Shown here: positions 7,009 to 13,034 of the stretch, in pieces
Layout of the letters: each line of letters begins with the position of its first letter
Position numbering within the stretch: the first letter of the stretch is position 1
DNA from: a virus
IMG/VR virus record: IMGVR_UViG_3300042922_000422
Location: 1-40,105 of that record
Reading direction: 5' to 3' (one strand)
DNA length: 40,105 nt
The notes under the pieces: model-generated
What the model was told of the DNA's origin: nothing
What the model saw: only the letters and a program-made list of their open reading frames with translations
Database searches by the model: none
Made by a program: the position numbers and the translations under genes

Positions 7009-7411
7009 ATTTATTTGATGGGCGGGATTTTCTTACTTTAAGTAGTTCATCGAATAGGCGGTTAAAGTTATCAACCCTGGCTTCTAACTCGTTGATAATA
7101 GTTTCTTTTTCCGACTCTGGCAGCGATTCAAAAAGGTCTAGAAGCCTCTTTTGCCTTTCATCCAGCTCGGTTGGAAGTGCATCCGCCGGGGTAGGGGATT
7201 TTTCTTCATCGCCAAACATTAACCATGTTGGCGAGCATCTTAGTGCAGTGGCAAGAGCGAAAAGGCTTTTGCCTTTAGGTTCTGTCTGCCCATTTTCCCA
7301 CTTGAAGACGCTAACGCTCGATTTTTGAACTTTGTCCGCAAGCTGCTGCTGGGTAAGCCCAAGTTCTTTGCGCCTGGCGGAAATGCGTTCACTGATGTGT
7401 GTAGTTTTCAT
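7007..7411 (-). CDS. CI-like prophage repressor without a peptidase domain, 134 aa
   Basis: An XRE/HTH_3 domain fills residues about 5-66: ISARRKELGLTQQQLADKVQ, then KSSVSVFKWENGQTEPKG as recognition-helix region. The rest (residues 70-134) is an acidic linker and a helical tail (ERQKRLLDLFESLPESEKE, then ELEARVDNFNRLFDELL) that likely makes dimers. There is no S24/LexA-type catalytic domain, so RecA-stimulated self-cleavage is not expected; cleavable CI proteins are usually above 200 aa. It is divergent from cro and flanked by operators. No Shine-Dalgarno site precedes the ATG, but TATATT sits 6 nt before it (7418-7423), so the maintenance transcript may be leaderless, as for lambda pRM. Confidence 0.85.
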   Translation of the reverse strand: MKTTHISERISARRKELGLTQQQLADKVQKSSVSVFKWENGQTEPKGKSLFALATALRCSPTWLMFGDEEKSPTPADALPTELDERQKRLLDLFESLPESEKETIINELEARVDNFNRLFDELLKVRKSRPSNK

Positions 7412-7485
7412 GCCATTAATATAAGTTAACTTGACATAACATTAGTTAGGATTTAATTTACTAACCAAAGTTACTAGGAGGGTGC
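7412..7485. promoter_or_regulatory. Right operator region with divergent promoters for repressor and cro
   Basis: Sites with the TAAC-N4-GTTA core lie at 7436-7451 (CATAACATTAGTTAGG) and 7460-7475 (ACTAACCAAAGTTACT); a palindrome AAGTTAACTT is at 7424-7433. For cro, TTGACA at 7431-7436 with a 17-bp spacer leads to TAATTT at 7454-7459, so both operators cover the promoter. For the repressor, the minus-strand TATATT at 7418-7423 would start transcription at or next to its ATG. This mirrors the lambda OR arrangement. Assignment of individual operators is inference from sequence. Confidence 0.65.
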
Positions 7486-7707
7486 ATGTATACAAAAAGT
7501 GTCATTAGCCATTTTGGCTCTAAAGCTGCAATTGCTCGTGCTTTGGGAATTTCTCAAGTTGCCGTAACTAGATGGGGCGAAACGGTTCCCGAAAAAAGAG
7601 CTGCAAGGCTTGATCATCTTACAAAGGGAATTCTCAGGTATGACCCTGATTTTTATGAAGCCTATGACAAGAAAAAGACATCTCAGTTTGAAGTTGAAAA
7701 AAATTAA
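7486..7707 (+). CDS. cro: Cro-like regulator (DicC/Cro family), 73 aa
   Basis: The protein opens MYTKSVISHFGSKAAIARAL and continues GISQVAVTRWGETVPEKRAA, a helix-turn-helix of the Cro/DicC type in which FGSK, a 'W' before the turn and VPE.RA are conserved. It ends in LRYDPDFY and a basic tail, as in that family. GGAGGG lies 6 nt before the ATG. It is the first gene of the rightward early operon and should repress the repressor gene from the shared operators. Confidence 0.85.
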   Translation: MYTKSVISHFGSKAAIARALGISQVAVTRWGETVPEKRAARLDHLTKGILRYDPDFYEAYDKKKTSQFEVEKN

Positions 7708-7767
7708 TAACCATATCTTCGAATATTACGTTTGTTTTTATTAAAGGATTATCAGGAATCATTAATC

Positions 7768-8103
7768 ATGAGTACCACACAAAAAAGCACAACTAACAAG
7801 GAATTGCAGATTGAAACCCGTATCAGAAGCGGCATTGCCGCTCTTGGGGTTGCCAGGGTTGCTAAACAAATGGGCGTGCATCATTCCCAAATAAGCCGCA
7901 TGCAGACCGGCAAGAACTGTTTTGTCGAACGCGCCGCCAAACTCCTGGCGGTAATTGGATTTGATGATCGTGAGGAGACAGTAATTATCAAAGGCGAGCA
8001 GACAGCTGAGGTGGCGAAAGCGCTGATCTCTATGCTGGAGCATTTAAAAGGCGAAACCCCGAACTGCGGCAACAGCGTCGGGGTCTCTGAGGGTAATTTA
8101 TAA
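7768..8103 (+). CDS. CII-like transcription activator, 111 aa
   Basis: The start is taken at the ATG at 7768 (MSTTQKSTTNK); a TTG at 7732 in the same frame is less likely. The helix-turn-helix GVARVAKQMGVHHSQISRMQ (residues about 28-50) and the sequence FVERAAKLLAVIGFDD match the Bacteriophage_CII family, which activates repressor establishment and integrase promoters. Position between cro and O is that of lambda cII. The C-terminal 25 residues (ETPNCGNSVGVSEGNL) look flexible. Confidence 0.85.
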   Translation: MSTTQKSTTNKELQIETRIRSGIAALGVARVAKQMGVHHSQISRMQTGKNCFVERAAKLLAVIGFDDREETVIIKGEQTAEVAKALISMLEHLKGETPNCGNSVGVSEGNL

Positions 8104-8123
8104 ACGCAAATTACGAGGAAATT

Positions 8124-8201
8124 ATGTCAAACCGTAATTCATTTTTCCAGGCAAATTCGCTCATTGGCGTTCGCCGCGTAGAGACGCTACGGGGGCGCTA
8201 A
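8124..8201 (+). CDS. 25-aa small protein before the replication gene
   Basis: The frame MSNRNSFFQANSLIGVRRVE, ending TLRGR and TAA at 8199-8201, has GAGGAA 6-7 nt before its ATG and overlaps the O gene start as TAATG. That combination argues for a translated gene whose ribosomes reinitiate on O, which itself has no good binding site. It may be a leader that sets O expression. Function unknown. Confidence 0.6.
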   Translation: MSNRNSFFQANSLIGVRRVETLRGR

Positions 8202-9043
8202 TGGGTAAGGTTGCTTATGTCGATTTTGGGGCTGTACAGCAGCCCGTGGAGCTTAAAGTGGCTGACCTCGATGATGGGTACGCCAGACTGTCCAACACGC
8301 TGCTTGCAGAGTATTCCGGCGCAGACCTTACCAAGCGCCAGTTTAAAGTTCTGCTGGCGATCCTAAGAAAAACATACGGATGGAATAAGCCGATGGATCG
8401 GATCAGTGACGCTCAACTCGCGGAGATAGCGAAACTCCCTGTTAAGCGCTGTAACGAAGCGAAACTTGAGCTGGTCAGGATGGGGATCATCAAACAGCAA
8501 GGTGGCATGTTTGGGCCTAACCCTAATATTTCCGAATGGCGTTTCCCTCAAAATGAGGGGAAATCCCCCAAAGTGAGGGACATCCCTCAAAACGAGGGAA
8601 AATCCCTCAAAACAGGGGATAAAAAATCCCTCAAATTGAGGGAGTGCAATCCCTCAAAACAGGGGGACACAAAAGACACTATACAAAATACAAGAAATAA
8701 ACCCCCCCTAACCCCCCAGGGGGCAGCGGCGAAATTTAACCCGCTTGAAGTTGTTCTCCCCGACTGGCTTGATCCAGCTGTCTGGCGTGAGTGGGTGCAG
8801 TACCGAGCCGAGAGCAAAAAACCCATCAAGTCGATGCTGACCGTAACGAAGGCCATCAAGCTGCTTAGCGAATACCGGGATGCTGGCGATGATCCGGCGG
8901 AGGTGATTAACCAGTCAATCGCCAACAGCTGGCAGGGGTTATTCCGCGTCAAAGCGCCGGGCCGCACCCAACCTCAAGCCAGCACCAACACTGGCAACGT
9001 GCCGCACTGGAATAGCCGGGAAGCCTGGGAGGATGTGATATGA
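8201..9043 (+). CDS. Replication initiator, lambda O-like, 280 aa
   Basis: Residues about 20-115 form the phage replication O N-terminal winged-helix domain (YARLSNTLLAEYSGADLTKR, then QFKVLLAILRKTYGWNK and MGIIKQQGG), which binds origin iterons. Residues 115-165 are a repeat-coded linker, because the iterons lie within this part of the gene. The C-terminal part (from about 180) should contact the P protein and DnaB loader. The gene overlaps its small upstream frame by one base and the P gene by 4 nt. Confidence 0.9.
   Translation: MGKVAYVDFGAVQQPVELKVADLDDGYARLSNTLLAEYSGADLTKRQFKVLLAILRKTYGWNKPMDRISDAQLAEIAKLPVKRCNEAKLELVRMGIIKQQGGMFGPNPNISEWRFPQNEGKSPKVRDIPQNEGKSLKTGDKKSLKLRECNPSKQGDTKDTIQNTRNKPPLTPQGAAAKFNPLEVVLPDWLDPAVWREWVQYRAESKKPIKSMLTVTKAIKLLSEYRDAGDDPAEVINQSIANSWQGLFRVKAPGRTQPQASTNTGNVPHWNSREAWEDVI
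8545..8702 (+). other. Replication origin: six iterons plus AT-rich stretch inside the O gene
   Basis: Six 15-bp near-palindromes of the form CCCTCAAANNGAGGG stand at 8545, 8565, 8584, 8604, 8628 and 8651 (first bases). The first four are spaced 19-20 bp, then 24 and 23 bp. Copies 2, 4 and 6 have one or two changes. A/T-rich DNA without repeats follows at about 8666-8702 and is the likely unwinding site. Lambda, phi80 and P22-like phages keep their origins in the same place in O. Confidence 0.85.
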
Positions 9044-9765
9044 GTCAGCAACTGATTCAGGCCATCGCCCAACGCGACAACCGCGCGATCTCACAGCTGG
9101 CAGGAAAATACCAACCGGCGCAGGCGCGCCCGGAGCCTGGCGTGGTGAATAGCGAGGCAGAACGCCTTGTTGATGCGCTGTTTCGCCAGCTCAAGCAGGT
9201 ATTCCCGGCAGCGAACGCCACCAGCCTTCGCACCGAGGCCGACGAGGCAGCGGCAAAACAGCAGTGGATTCTTGCCTTTGCCGAGAACGGGATCATCAGT
9301 CGAACACAACTGGCCGCCGGTATGAAAAAAGCCCGTGCAAGCCTTTCGCCGTTCTGGCCGTCGCCAGGGCAGTTTATCGACTGGTGCCGGGAAGGAGAAT
9401 TAGCGCAGGCTGGTCTTCCTTCGGTGGCCGAGCTGCTGGCAATGGTGCGCACCTACTGCGCGCGGCGCGGTCTTTACGACTCCCCGACCGATTATCCCTG
9501 GCAGCATGCTGCCCACTACTGGCTGGTTACTGGGCTTTATAGCGATATGCGCATGAATGGCTGGACAGAGCAGGAACTCGCAGCGCACGCAAAAGAGGAA
9601 CTGCTGAAAATGGCCCAGCGCATTGCAAGCGGCGAAACCATCCCCGATCCAACACCGATGATCGAGAAGCCCAAGCCGCAGCCCGTTTCCCGTGAAAGAG
9701 GGTTAGAAATAATCGCGCAAATCCGCCGCGACGTGCTGAAGAAACGAATTAAGAAAGCTGAATGA
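9040..9765 (+). CDS. Replication protein P-like helicase loader adaptor, 241 aa
   Basis: The gene starts MSQQLIQAIAQRDNRAISQL and matches the lambda replication P group: an N-terminal variable region, the conserved segment LFRQLKQVFPAANATSL...W..AFAENGI, the middle motif ARASLSPFWPSPGQFIDWCR and a basic C-terminal helix (IIAQIRRDVLKKRIKKAE). P proteins recruit the host DnaB helicase to O at the origin. It overlaps O by 4 nt (ATGA). Confidence 0.88.
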   Translation: MSQQLIQAIAQRDNRAISQLAGKYQPAQARPEPGVVNSEAERLVDALFRQLKQVFPAANATSLRTEADEAAAKQQWILAFAENGIISRTQLAAGMKKARASLSPFWPSPGQFIDWCREGELAQAGLPSVAELLAMVRTYCARRGLYDSPTDYPWQHAAHYWLVTGLYSDMRMNGWTEQELAAHAKEELLKMAQRIASGETIPDPTPMIEKPKPQPVSRERGLEIIAQIRRDVLKKRIKKAE

Positions 9766-9775
9766 GGTTGATTTT

Positions 9776-9976
9776 ATGACCGGACGCGAAGCAATCGAGC
9801 TTTACCTAAAATCCCATCCCACCTTCACAAACGAGCAAGTGGCCTCAGCCTATAAGATCAAACTCAGATCAGTGGCTTATGCTGCTTACAGAATGATACA
9901 TGAAGGGAAACTGGTGGTTCACGGACAAGATAATAAGCGGGCTGTATACCGCTATCCCCAGCCGGGGGACGATTAG
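9776..9976 (+). CDS. Small winged-helix-like protein, 66 aa
   Basis: Residues 3-50 look like a compact helix-turn-helix/winged fold (AIELYLKSHPTFTNEQVASA, then YKIKLRSVAYAAYRMIHEGK and a VVHGQDNKRAVYRY wing). Proteins of this size downstream of P occur in other lambdoid phages without known function. It starts 10 nt after P and may bind DNA. Confidence 0.75.
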   Translation: MTGREAIELYLKSHPTFTNEQVASAYKIKLRSVAYAAYRMIHEGKLVVHGQDNKRAVYRYPQPGDD

Positions 9977-9979
9977 CCG

Positions 9980-10093
9980 ATTAACACGATATTCGACGAG
10001 TGCCGGGCAAGCGGCGCAATGCAGCGCGTGCTGTGCGTTTATGGGGTAGTACCGCCGAAGAAGGTGTTTCGTAGCGTAGGTGGTAGGGCATAA
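9980..10093 (+). CDS. Small 37-aa phage protein, possible ATT start
   Basis: The frame NTIFDECRASGAMQRVLCVY continues to GVVPPKKVFRSVGGRA and TAA at 10091-10093. NTIFDECR is a sequence I associate with the start of small proteins after the replication genes in enterobacterial phages, where the codon before N is ATG. Here that codon is ATT (9980-9982), and no ATG, GTG or TTG precedes it in frame after the TAG at 9974. GGGGGA lies about 10-15 nt upstream. Either ATT is used, or the start is damaged and only the internal ATG at 10019 remains. Confidence 0.45.
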   Translation: MNTIFDECRASGAMQRVLCVYGVVPPKKVFRSVGGRA

Positions 10094-10121
10094 CGGTACT
10101 CGACCATAAGCGCATTGCCAT

Positions 10122-10159
10122 TGGCGTCTTTGCTCACTAGGGTGATGAAAAAGACGCCA
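10122..10159. repeat. Long perfect inverted repeat between replication and accessory genes
   Basis: TGGCGTCTTT (10122-10131) and AAAGACGCCA (10150-10159) are perfect 10-bp arms, and the 18-base loop holds a further TCAC/GTGA pair. No run of T follows on either strand, so it is not a standard terminator. It could be a structured RNA element, a processing site or a protein-binding cruciform at the left edge of the accessory insert. Confidence 0.5.
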
Positions 10160-10219
10160 TATGTCAGTATTCATTACCAAATCATTGACAGTGATGACAA
10201 TTTTAAGGTAGGCACTCGG

Positions 10220-10255
10220 TTACCTTTGAGGTAATATTACTTTACTAAAGTAAAG
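10220..10255. promoter_or_regulatory. Two palindromes upstream of the peptidase/membrane operon, probable operators
   Basis: TTACC-TTTGA-GGTAA (10220-10234) is followed by CTTTAC-TAAA-GTAAAG (10240-10255), the latter with the same 6-4-6 geometry as the phage operators but different arms. TTGACA at 10185-10190 is a possible -35 without a good -10 at the right distance. A dedicated promoter under a repressor is likely but not placed. Confidence 0.45.
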
Positions 10256-10303
10256 GTGTTTTCATTGCTTGCAAATCCAAGCTTAACAATCAAGGAGGTG
10301 AAC

Positions 10304-10774
10304 ATGCCTGTAAAGACTGCTCGTAACCTTCTTAGTAAGTACTGGAAGGGCGGATTACCTATCGATCCTAGAAAGATAGCAGCCCATGAAGGATTAAAGG
10401 TTGAGTCCTGTCCATCCTTCGCCATAAAAAATATTTCTGGTGAGTTGATTCCAGATGGTGAAAAAGCAGTGATCCGCTATAACCCTGCTGATTCTGCTAA
10501 ACGGCAGAGATTCACCATTGCTCACGAATTGGGCCATTTTATGCTGGGACATGGACATGCATTTCGTGATCCATCCTCAAACTTTTCGATGAGCTACTAC
10601 GATCCACAGGAAGTCGATGCTAACCAGTTCGCTGCTGAAATCCTGATGCCTGAAGTCGCAGTCAAGGTGTTAGTTAAACAGCGAAAAATCCAGGATGTTG
10701 CAGAGTTGGCGCGCATCTTTGATGTTTCGGTTAATGCTATGAGTTATCGTCTTAAGAAGTTAGGATTTATTTAA
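10304..10774 (+). CDS. ImmA/IrrE-family metallopeptidase, 156 aa
   Basis: The zinc-binding motif HELGH is at residues 74-78 (TIAHELGHFMLGH) and the third ligand is probably E103 in EVDANQFAAEILMP, a consensus for this family. A C-terminal helix-turn-helix-like stretch (VAELARIFDVSVNAMSYRLK) is also typical. AAGGAGGTGAAC ahead of the ATG at 10304 is a very strong binding site and decides this start. ImmA-type enzymes cleave XRE repressors; IrrE regulates stress. No XRE gene is adjacent, so the substrate could be the phage repressor at 7007-7411. The gene's stop overlaps the start of the next gene (TAATG), suggesting the two act together. Composition is more AT-rich than the neighbours, consistent with an acquired insert. 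Confidence 0.88.
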   Translation: MPVKTARNLLSKYWKGGLPIDPRKIAAHEGLKVESCPSFAIKNISGELIPDGEKAVIRYNPADSAKRQRFTIAHELGHFMLGHGHAFRDPSSNFSMSYYDPQEVDANQFAAEILMPEVAVKVLVKQRKIQDVAELARIFDVSVNAMSYRLKKLGFI

Positions 10775-11211
10775 TGGCAGATGTCTCTGATGATGTAACA
10801 ACAACAACAATTACTTTTGAAGAGGCACAAGAAGCGTTTAAGGATAAACAGCAGGCCAGACGTTTTAAGTCAGTAGCATTTTACGGCGCATGCACTATCG
10901 TATGCGCCTTTCTTTTGGCTTTGTTGTACTGGCTTGTGTGGTGGCCCTCTACGTCTTTCGATCTTCATCAATTTGCAGGTGGTATTGCCGACCCCAACAA
11001 GTACGCCAGTTTCATATCGCAGACAAAAACTATTTGGGGCATAGGGATAATTACCCTTGCTGCTATTCCAACCACTCTGGCTCTGGCACTACTTCGCTTT
11101 GCATTTGGTGCATCAGCAAAGAATGAGAAAGATGATATCCCCAGCGTCTGGTTATCACTGGCAAAAGAAGTCGTTGATGTTATCAAGCAATACATCGCAA
11201 AAAAAACCTAA
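10774..11211 (+). CDS. Two-helix membrane protein coupled to the metallopeptidase, 145 aa
   Basis: Two hydrophobic segments lie at about residues 34-56 (VAFYGACTIVCAFLLALLYW) and 86-110 (TIWGIGIITLAAIPTTLALA). The N terminus before them is acidic and soluble, and a tail of about 35 residues follows. It begins on the last base of the peptidase stop codon, so it is translated by reinitiation. A peptidase plus membrane partner suggests a signalling, exclusion or toxin-like unit; no family is recognised. Confidence 0.75.
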   Translation: MADVSDDVTTTTITFEEAQEAFKDKQQARRFKSVAFYGACTIVCAFLLALLYWLVWWPSTSFDLHQFAGGIADPNKYASFISQTKTIWGIGIITLAAIPTTLALALLRFAFGASAKNEKDDIPSVWLSLAKEVVDVIKQYIAKKT

Positions 11212-11234
11212 ACCGGCCACAGTGCCGGTTTTTT
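11211..11234 (+). terminator. Intrinsic terminator closing the accessory operon
   Basis: AACCGGC and GCCGGTT (7-bp stem, loop CACAGT) followed by TTTT; it begins at the last base of the membrane protein stop codon. With the upstream palindromes it delimits a self-contained transcription unit. Confidence 0.85.
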
Positions 11235-11338
11235 ATATTCAGATCAAAAAGCAGCGCCTCGCGTTAAATGATTTTTTTGATATACATCAATTTTAATAAG
11301 TTGTATTTCTCATGCAGTTTAGCAAAATCATTGAACAA

Positions 11339-11381
11339 TTAAGTGGTGCTTAAATATCCATTGCACTTAATCATTAGCACC
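11339..11381. promoter_or_regulatory. Interlocked inverted repeats in an AT-rich leader
   Basis: The stretch 11235-11458 is AT-rich and holds no frame. In it TTAAGTG (11339-11345) pairs with CACTTAA (11364-11370), and the adjoining GGTGCT (11345-11350) pairs with AGCACC (11376-11381). The two pairs are interlocked, like a pseudoknot or overlapping operator half-sites. It lies about 80 bases before the next gene. Confidence 0.4.
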
Positions 11382-11458
11382 CCAATAATTACATTCATAA
11401 TTAATCAGGCCTGATTACTTTCGATATTAGTTATCACCTTTAAATGGAGATCAACAGT

Positions 11459-11722
11459 GTGAAAGTAGTTAACTTATCTTTGCCGGAGAATGGTTTAGTT
11501 CTTGTCGATTGTGAACGCCGTCAGATCGTCGGAAAGGTAGAAGAAACAGAGACGCGCAGCGGCAAGAGGAAATTACCTGATCGGGTGCTATTCACGCGAT
11601 TTGGCAAATCCAGCTGGAAACCGATAACGCTAAGGAAAGATGAGTTTGTGTGCTCTTTGAAGTCGCTAAACGAAATGGTATCTGATGTGCTTTGTAATGA
11701 AGCAAATGATGCCTGGTTTTAG
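11459..11722 (+). CDS. Hypothetical protein, 87 aa
   Basis: A GTG start at 11459 is preferred because GGAG lies 9 nt upstream; an ATG at 11444 in the same frame would put that GGAG inside the gene. The protein (MKVVNLSLPENGLVLVDCER...) is beta-rich with a basic middle (ETRSGKRKLPDRVLFTRFGK). It is not recognised. It precedes the nin-like genes and may be read from a promoter in the AT-rich leader. Confidence 0.65.
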   Translation: MKVVNLSLPENGLVLVDCERRQIVGKVEETETRSGKRKLPDRVLFTRFGKSSWKPITLRKDEFVCSLKSLNEMVSDVLCNEANDAWF

Positions 11723-11748
11723 GTATAATCCCCCCAAGCCTGAACAGC

Positions 11749-11768
11749 TTACTGAGTAACACTGTGCC
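11749..11768 (+). repeat. Copy 2 of the dispersed repeat TTACTGAGTAACACTGTGCC
   Basis: Twenty bases identical to 6869-6889 apart from one missing T. It follows a TATAAT hexamer (11724-11729) and precedes the 36-aa gene. A shared binding site or a remnant of recombination between phage modules are both possible. Confidence 0.55.
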
Positions 11769-11782
11769 ATAGAACGGAGTTT

Positions 11783-11893
11783 ATGGCGCAGATGCACATC
11801 CTGAAACATCCCTATCAAGCGCTGATCGCGGCATTGTTCGCGACCAGTGCTTTTTCGCATTCAGCGTTCAGCCTCTACGGAGGTGCGGCGTGA
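11783..11893 (+). CDS. 36-aa hydrophobic small protein upstream of ninB
   Basis: MAQMHILKHPYQALIAALFA, then TSAFSHSAFSLYGGAA. CGGAGT lies 6 nt before the ATG. The stop TGA overlaps the ninB GTG start (GTGA), so ninB is coupled to it. Residues 10-28 are hydrophobic but short for a membrane segment. TATAAT at 11724-11729 could be a promoter -10, though I see no matching -35. Confidence 0.6.
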   Translation: MAQMHILKHPYQALIAALFATSAFSHSAFSLYGGAA

Positions 11894-12345
11894 GTTTCCC
11901 CAAAGACGGCGTAAAGCTGCACAAATCCAATCTTTCCGCCATCGGTCAGAAATTGCAGACAATGCTGGCCGCTGGCGAATGCTATCGCCTGATTATCAAG
12001 CCCTGGCGCGATAAGCGCAGCCTTTCGCAGAACAACCTTAGCCATATGTGGTACCAGGAGTTAAGCGACTACCTGATCAAACGTGGCAAAACCTTCGCCA
12101 CGCCTGAGTGGGTTAAAGATGCGATGAAGCATACCTATCTTGGCTATGAACAGCGCGAGATGATCGATGTAATCACCGCCGAGAAAACTTCTATTCGCTC
12201 GCTTCGGCATACCTCCGATCTCGATACCGGCGAAATGCATTTTTTCATGACGCAGGTAGAAGGGTGGGCGCTGAATATCGGCTGCCGACTCACCATTCCC
12301 GATGATTGTGAATATGCGCAGCTGCGCGACAAGCAGGGGGCATGA
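11890..12345 (+). CDS. ninB: NinB (lambda Orf-like) recombination mediator, 151 aa
   Basis: The length and the segments LIIKPWRDKRSLSQNNLSHM, GKTFATPEWVKDAMKHTYLG and LDTGEMHFFMTQVEGWA match the NinB family. Lambda NinB (Orf) is a dimeric single-strand and junction-binding protein that helps recombination. It opens the nin-like region. The GTG start is fixed by the overlap with the 36-aa gene. Confidence 0.92.
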   Translation: MSFPKDGVKLHKSNLSAIGQKLQTMLAAGECYRLIIKPWRDKRSLSQNNLSHMWYQELSDYLIKRGKTFATPEWVKDAMKHTYLGYEQREMIDVITAEKTSIRSLRHTSDLDTGEMHFFMTQVEGWALNIGCRLTIPDDCEYAQLRDKQGA

Positions 12346-12722
12346 TGGCAAAGAAAGCTGCATGTCTATTTTGCGGCAAGCCCGCCACGCTGCTTTGCGA
12401 TGGCTGGCTTGGTTTTCCTCCGCACAGTGAAGAACCCGACAAAATTTCTGCATTTGAGCCGTATACGTGCGATGCCCCGATGTGTGCTGAATGCGCCACA
12501 AATAATGGGCATTACCACTTCCGTATCCGCGGGCGTTGTCATGTTGACACTACAGATTATTGCCCTGTATGTGCCGATCTGCCGCGCGCCAGCCGCCGCA
12601 TTATTCACTCGCCAGATCAGGCCAGTACCATCCGCATGGCGCACTGGAACAGTTATCTAAACGGCTATCGCCGACAGTTAATTGCAATTCAGGGAGGTGG
12701 TCAGCAATGCCTGCCGTTCTGA
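12342..12722 (+). CDS. Cys/His-rich putative zinc-binding protein, 126 aa
   Basis: Three metal-binding-like pairs are seen: CLFCGKPATLLC near residues 8-19, CDAPMCAEC near 43-51 followed by H59 and H61, and CHVDTTDYCPVC near 66-77. The spacing suggests two zinc sites. Similar unnamed proteins occur in nin regions. It overlaps ninB by 4 nt. Function unknown; a DNA-binding or nuclease accessory role fits the context only. Confidence 0.8.
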   Translation: MMAKKAACLFCGKPATLLCDGWLGFPPHSEEPDKISAFEPYTCDAPMCAECATNNGHYHFRIRGRCHVDTTDYCPVCADLPRASRRIIHSPDQASTIRMAHWNSYLNGYRRQLIAIQGGGQQCLPF

Positions 12723-12754
12723 ACACATACCAAAGAGGGGGAGATCATGGCTGA
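12707..12754 (+). CDS. Possible 15-aa micro-ORF linking two nin-like genes
   Basis: MPAVLNTYQRGGDHG begins inside the end of the Cys-rich gene and stops 8 nt inside the next gene. GGAGGT stands 8 nt before its ATG, one of the strongest binding sites in this region, while the next gene also has its own GGGGGAG. It could be a coupling peptide. Evidence is limited to the binding site and the overlap. Confidence 0.35.
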   Translation: MPAVLNTYQRGGDHG

Positions 12755-13034
12755 CCTTCGTAAAGAGGCGCGCGGCATCGAATGTCAGGTGCGCATTCCT
12801 GGCGTATGCAATCACAACCCTGAAACCAGTGTTTTGGCGCATATCCGGCTGCCTGGCTCTTGCGGAACGGGGATCAAACCGCCCGATCTGTTAGCGACTA
12901 TAGCTTGTAGCGCCTGTCACGATGAGATCGACCGGCGCACGCGGCTAACCGATGCGGATTATGCGCACCTATGCGCGCTTGAAGGCATGGCGAGAACGCT
13001 GCTCATCTGGCTGAAAAAAGGGCTGATTAAATGA
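12747..13034 (+). CDS. YbcO/DUF1364-like HNH-type nuclease, 95 aa
   Basis: The sequence MADLRKEARGIECQVRIPGV followed by CNHNPETSVLAHIR and IACSACHDEIDRR is characteristic of DUF1364 (YbcO), a small metal-binding nuclease-like family of lambdoid nin regions. C14, C21 and the CSACH cluster are likely zinc ligands. The gene overlaps rusA by 4 nt, and the two often travel together, which suggests recombination or packaging-related DNA processing. Confidence 0.88.
   Translation: MADLRKEARGIECQVRIPGVCNHNPETSVLAHIRLPGSCGTGIKPPDLLATIACSACHDEIDRRTRLTDADYAHLCALEGMARTLLIWLKKGLIK

Noticed and set aside
8545-8665. CRISPR array in the O gene
   Set aside because: Fifteen-base dyads with 4-9 bp gaps inside a conserved coding gene are origin iterons.
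10304-11211. Classic toxin-antitoxin pair with an ImmA-type (COG2856) antitoxin
   Set aside because: No XRE regulator is adjacent and the partner is a membrane protein; kept as an open hypothesis in the findings, not annotated as toxin-antitoxin.
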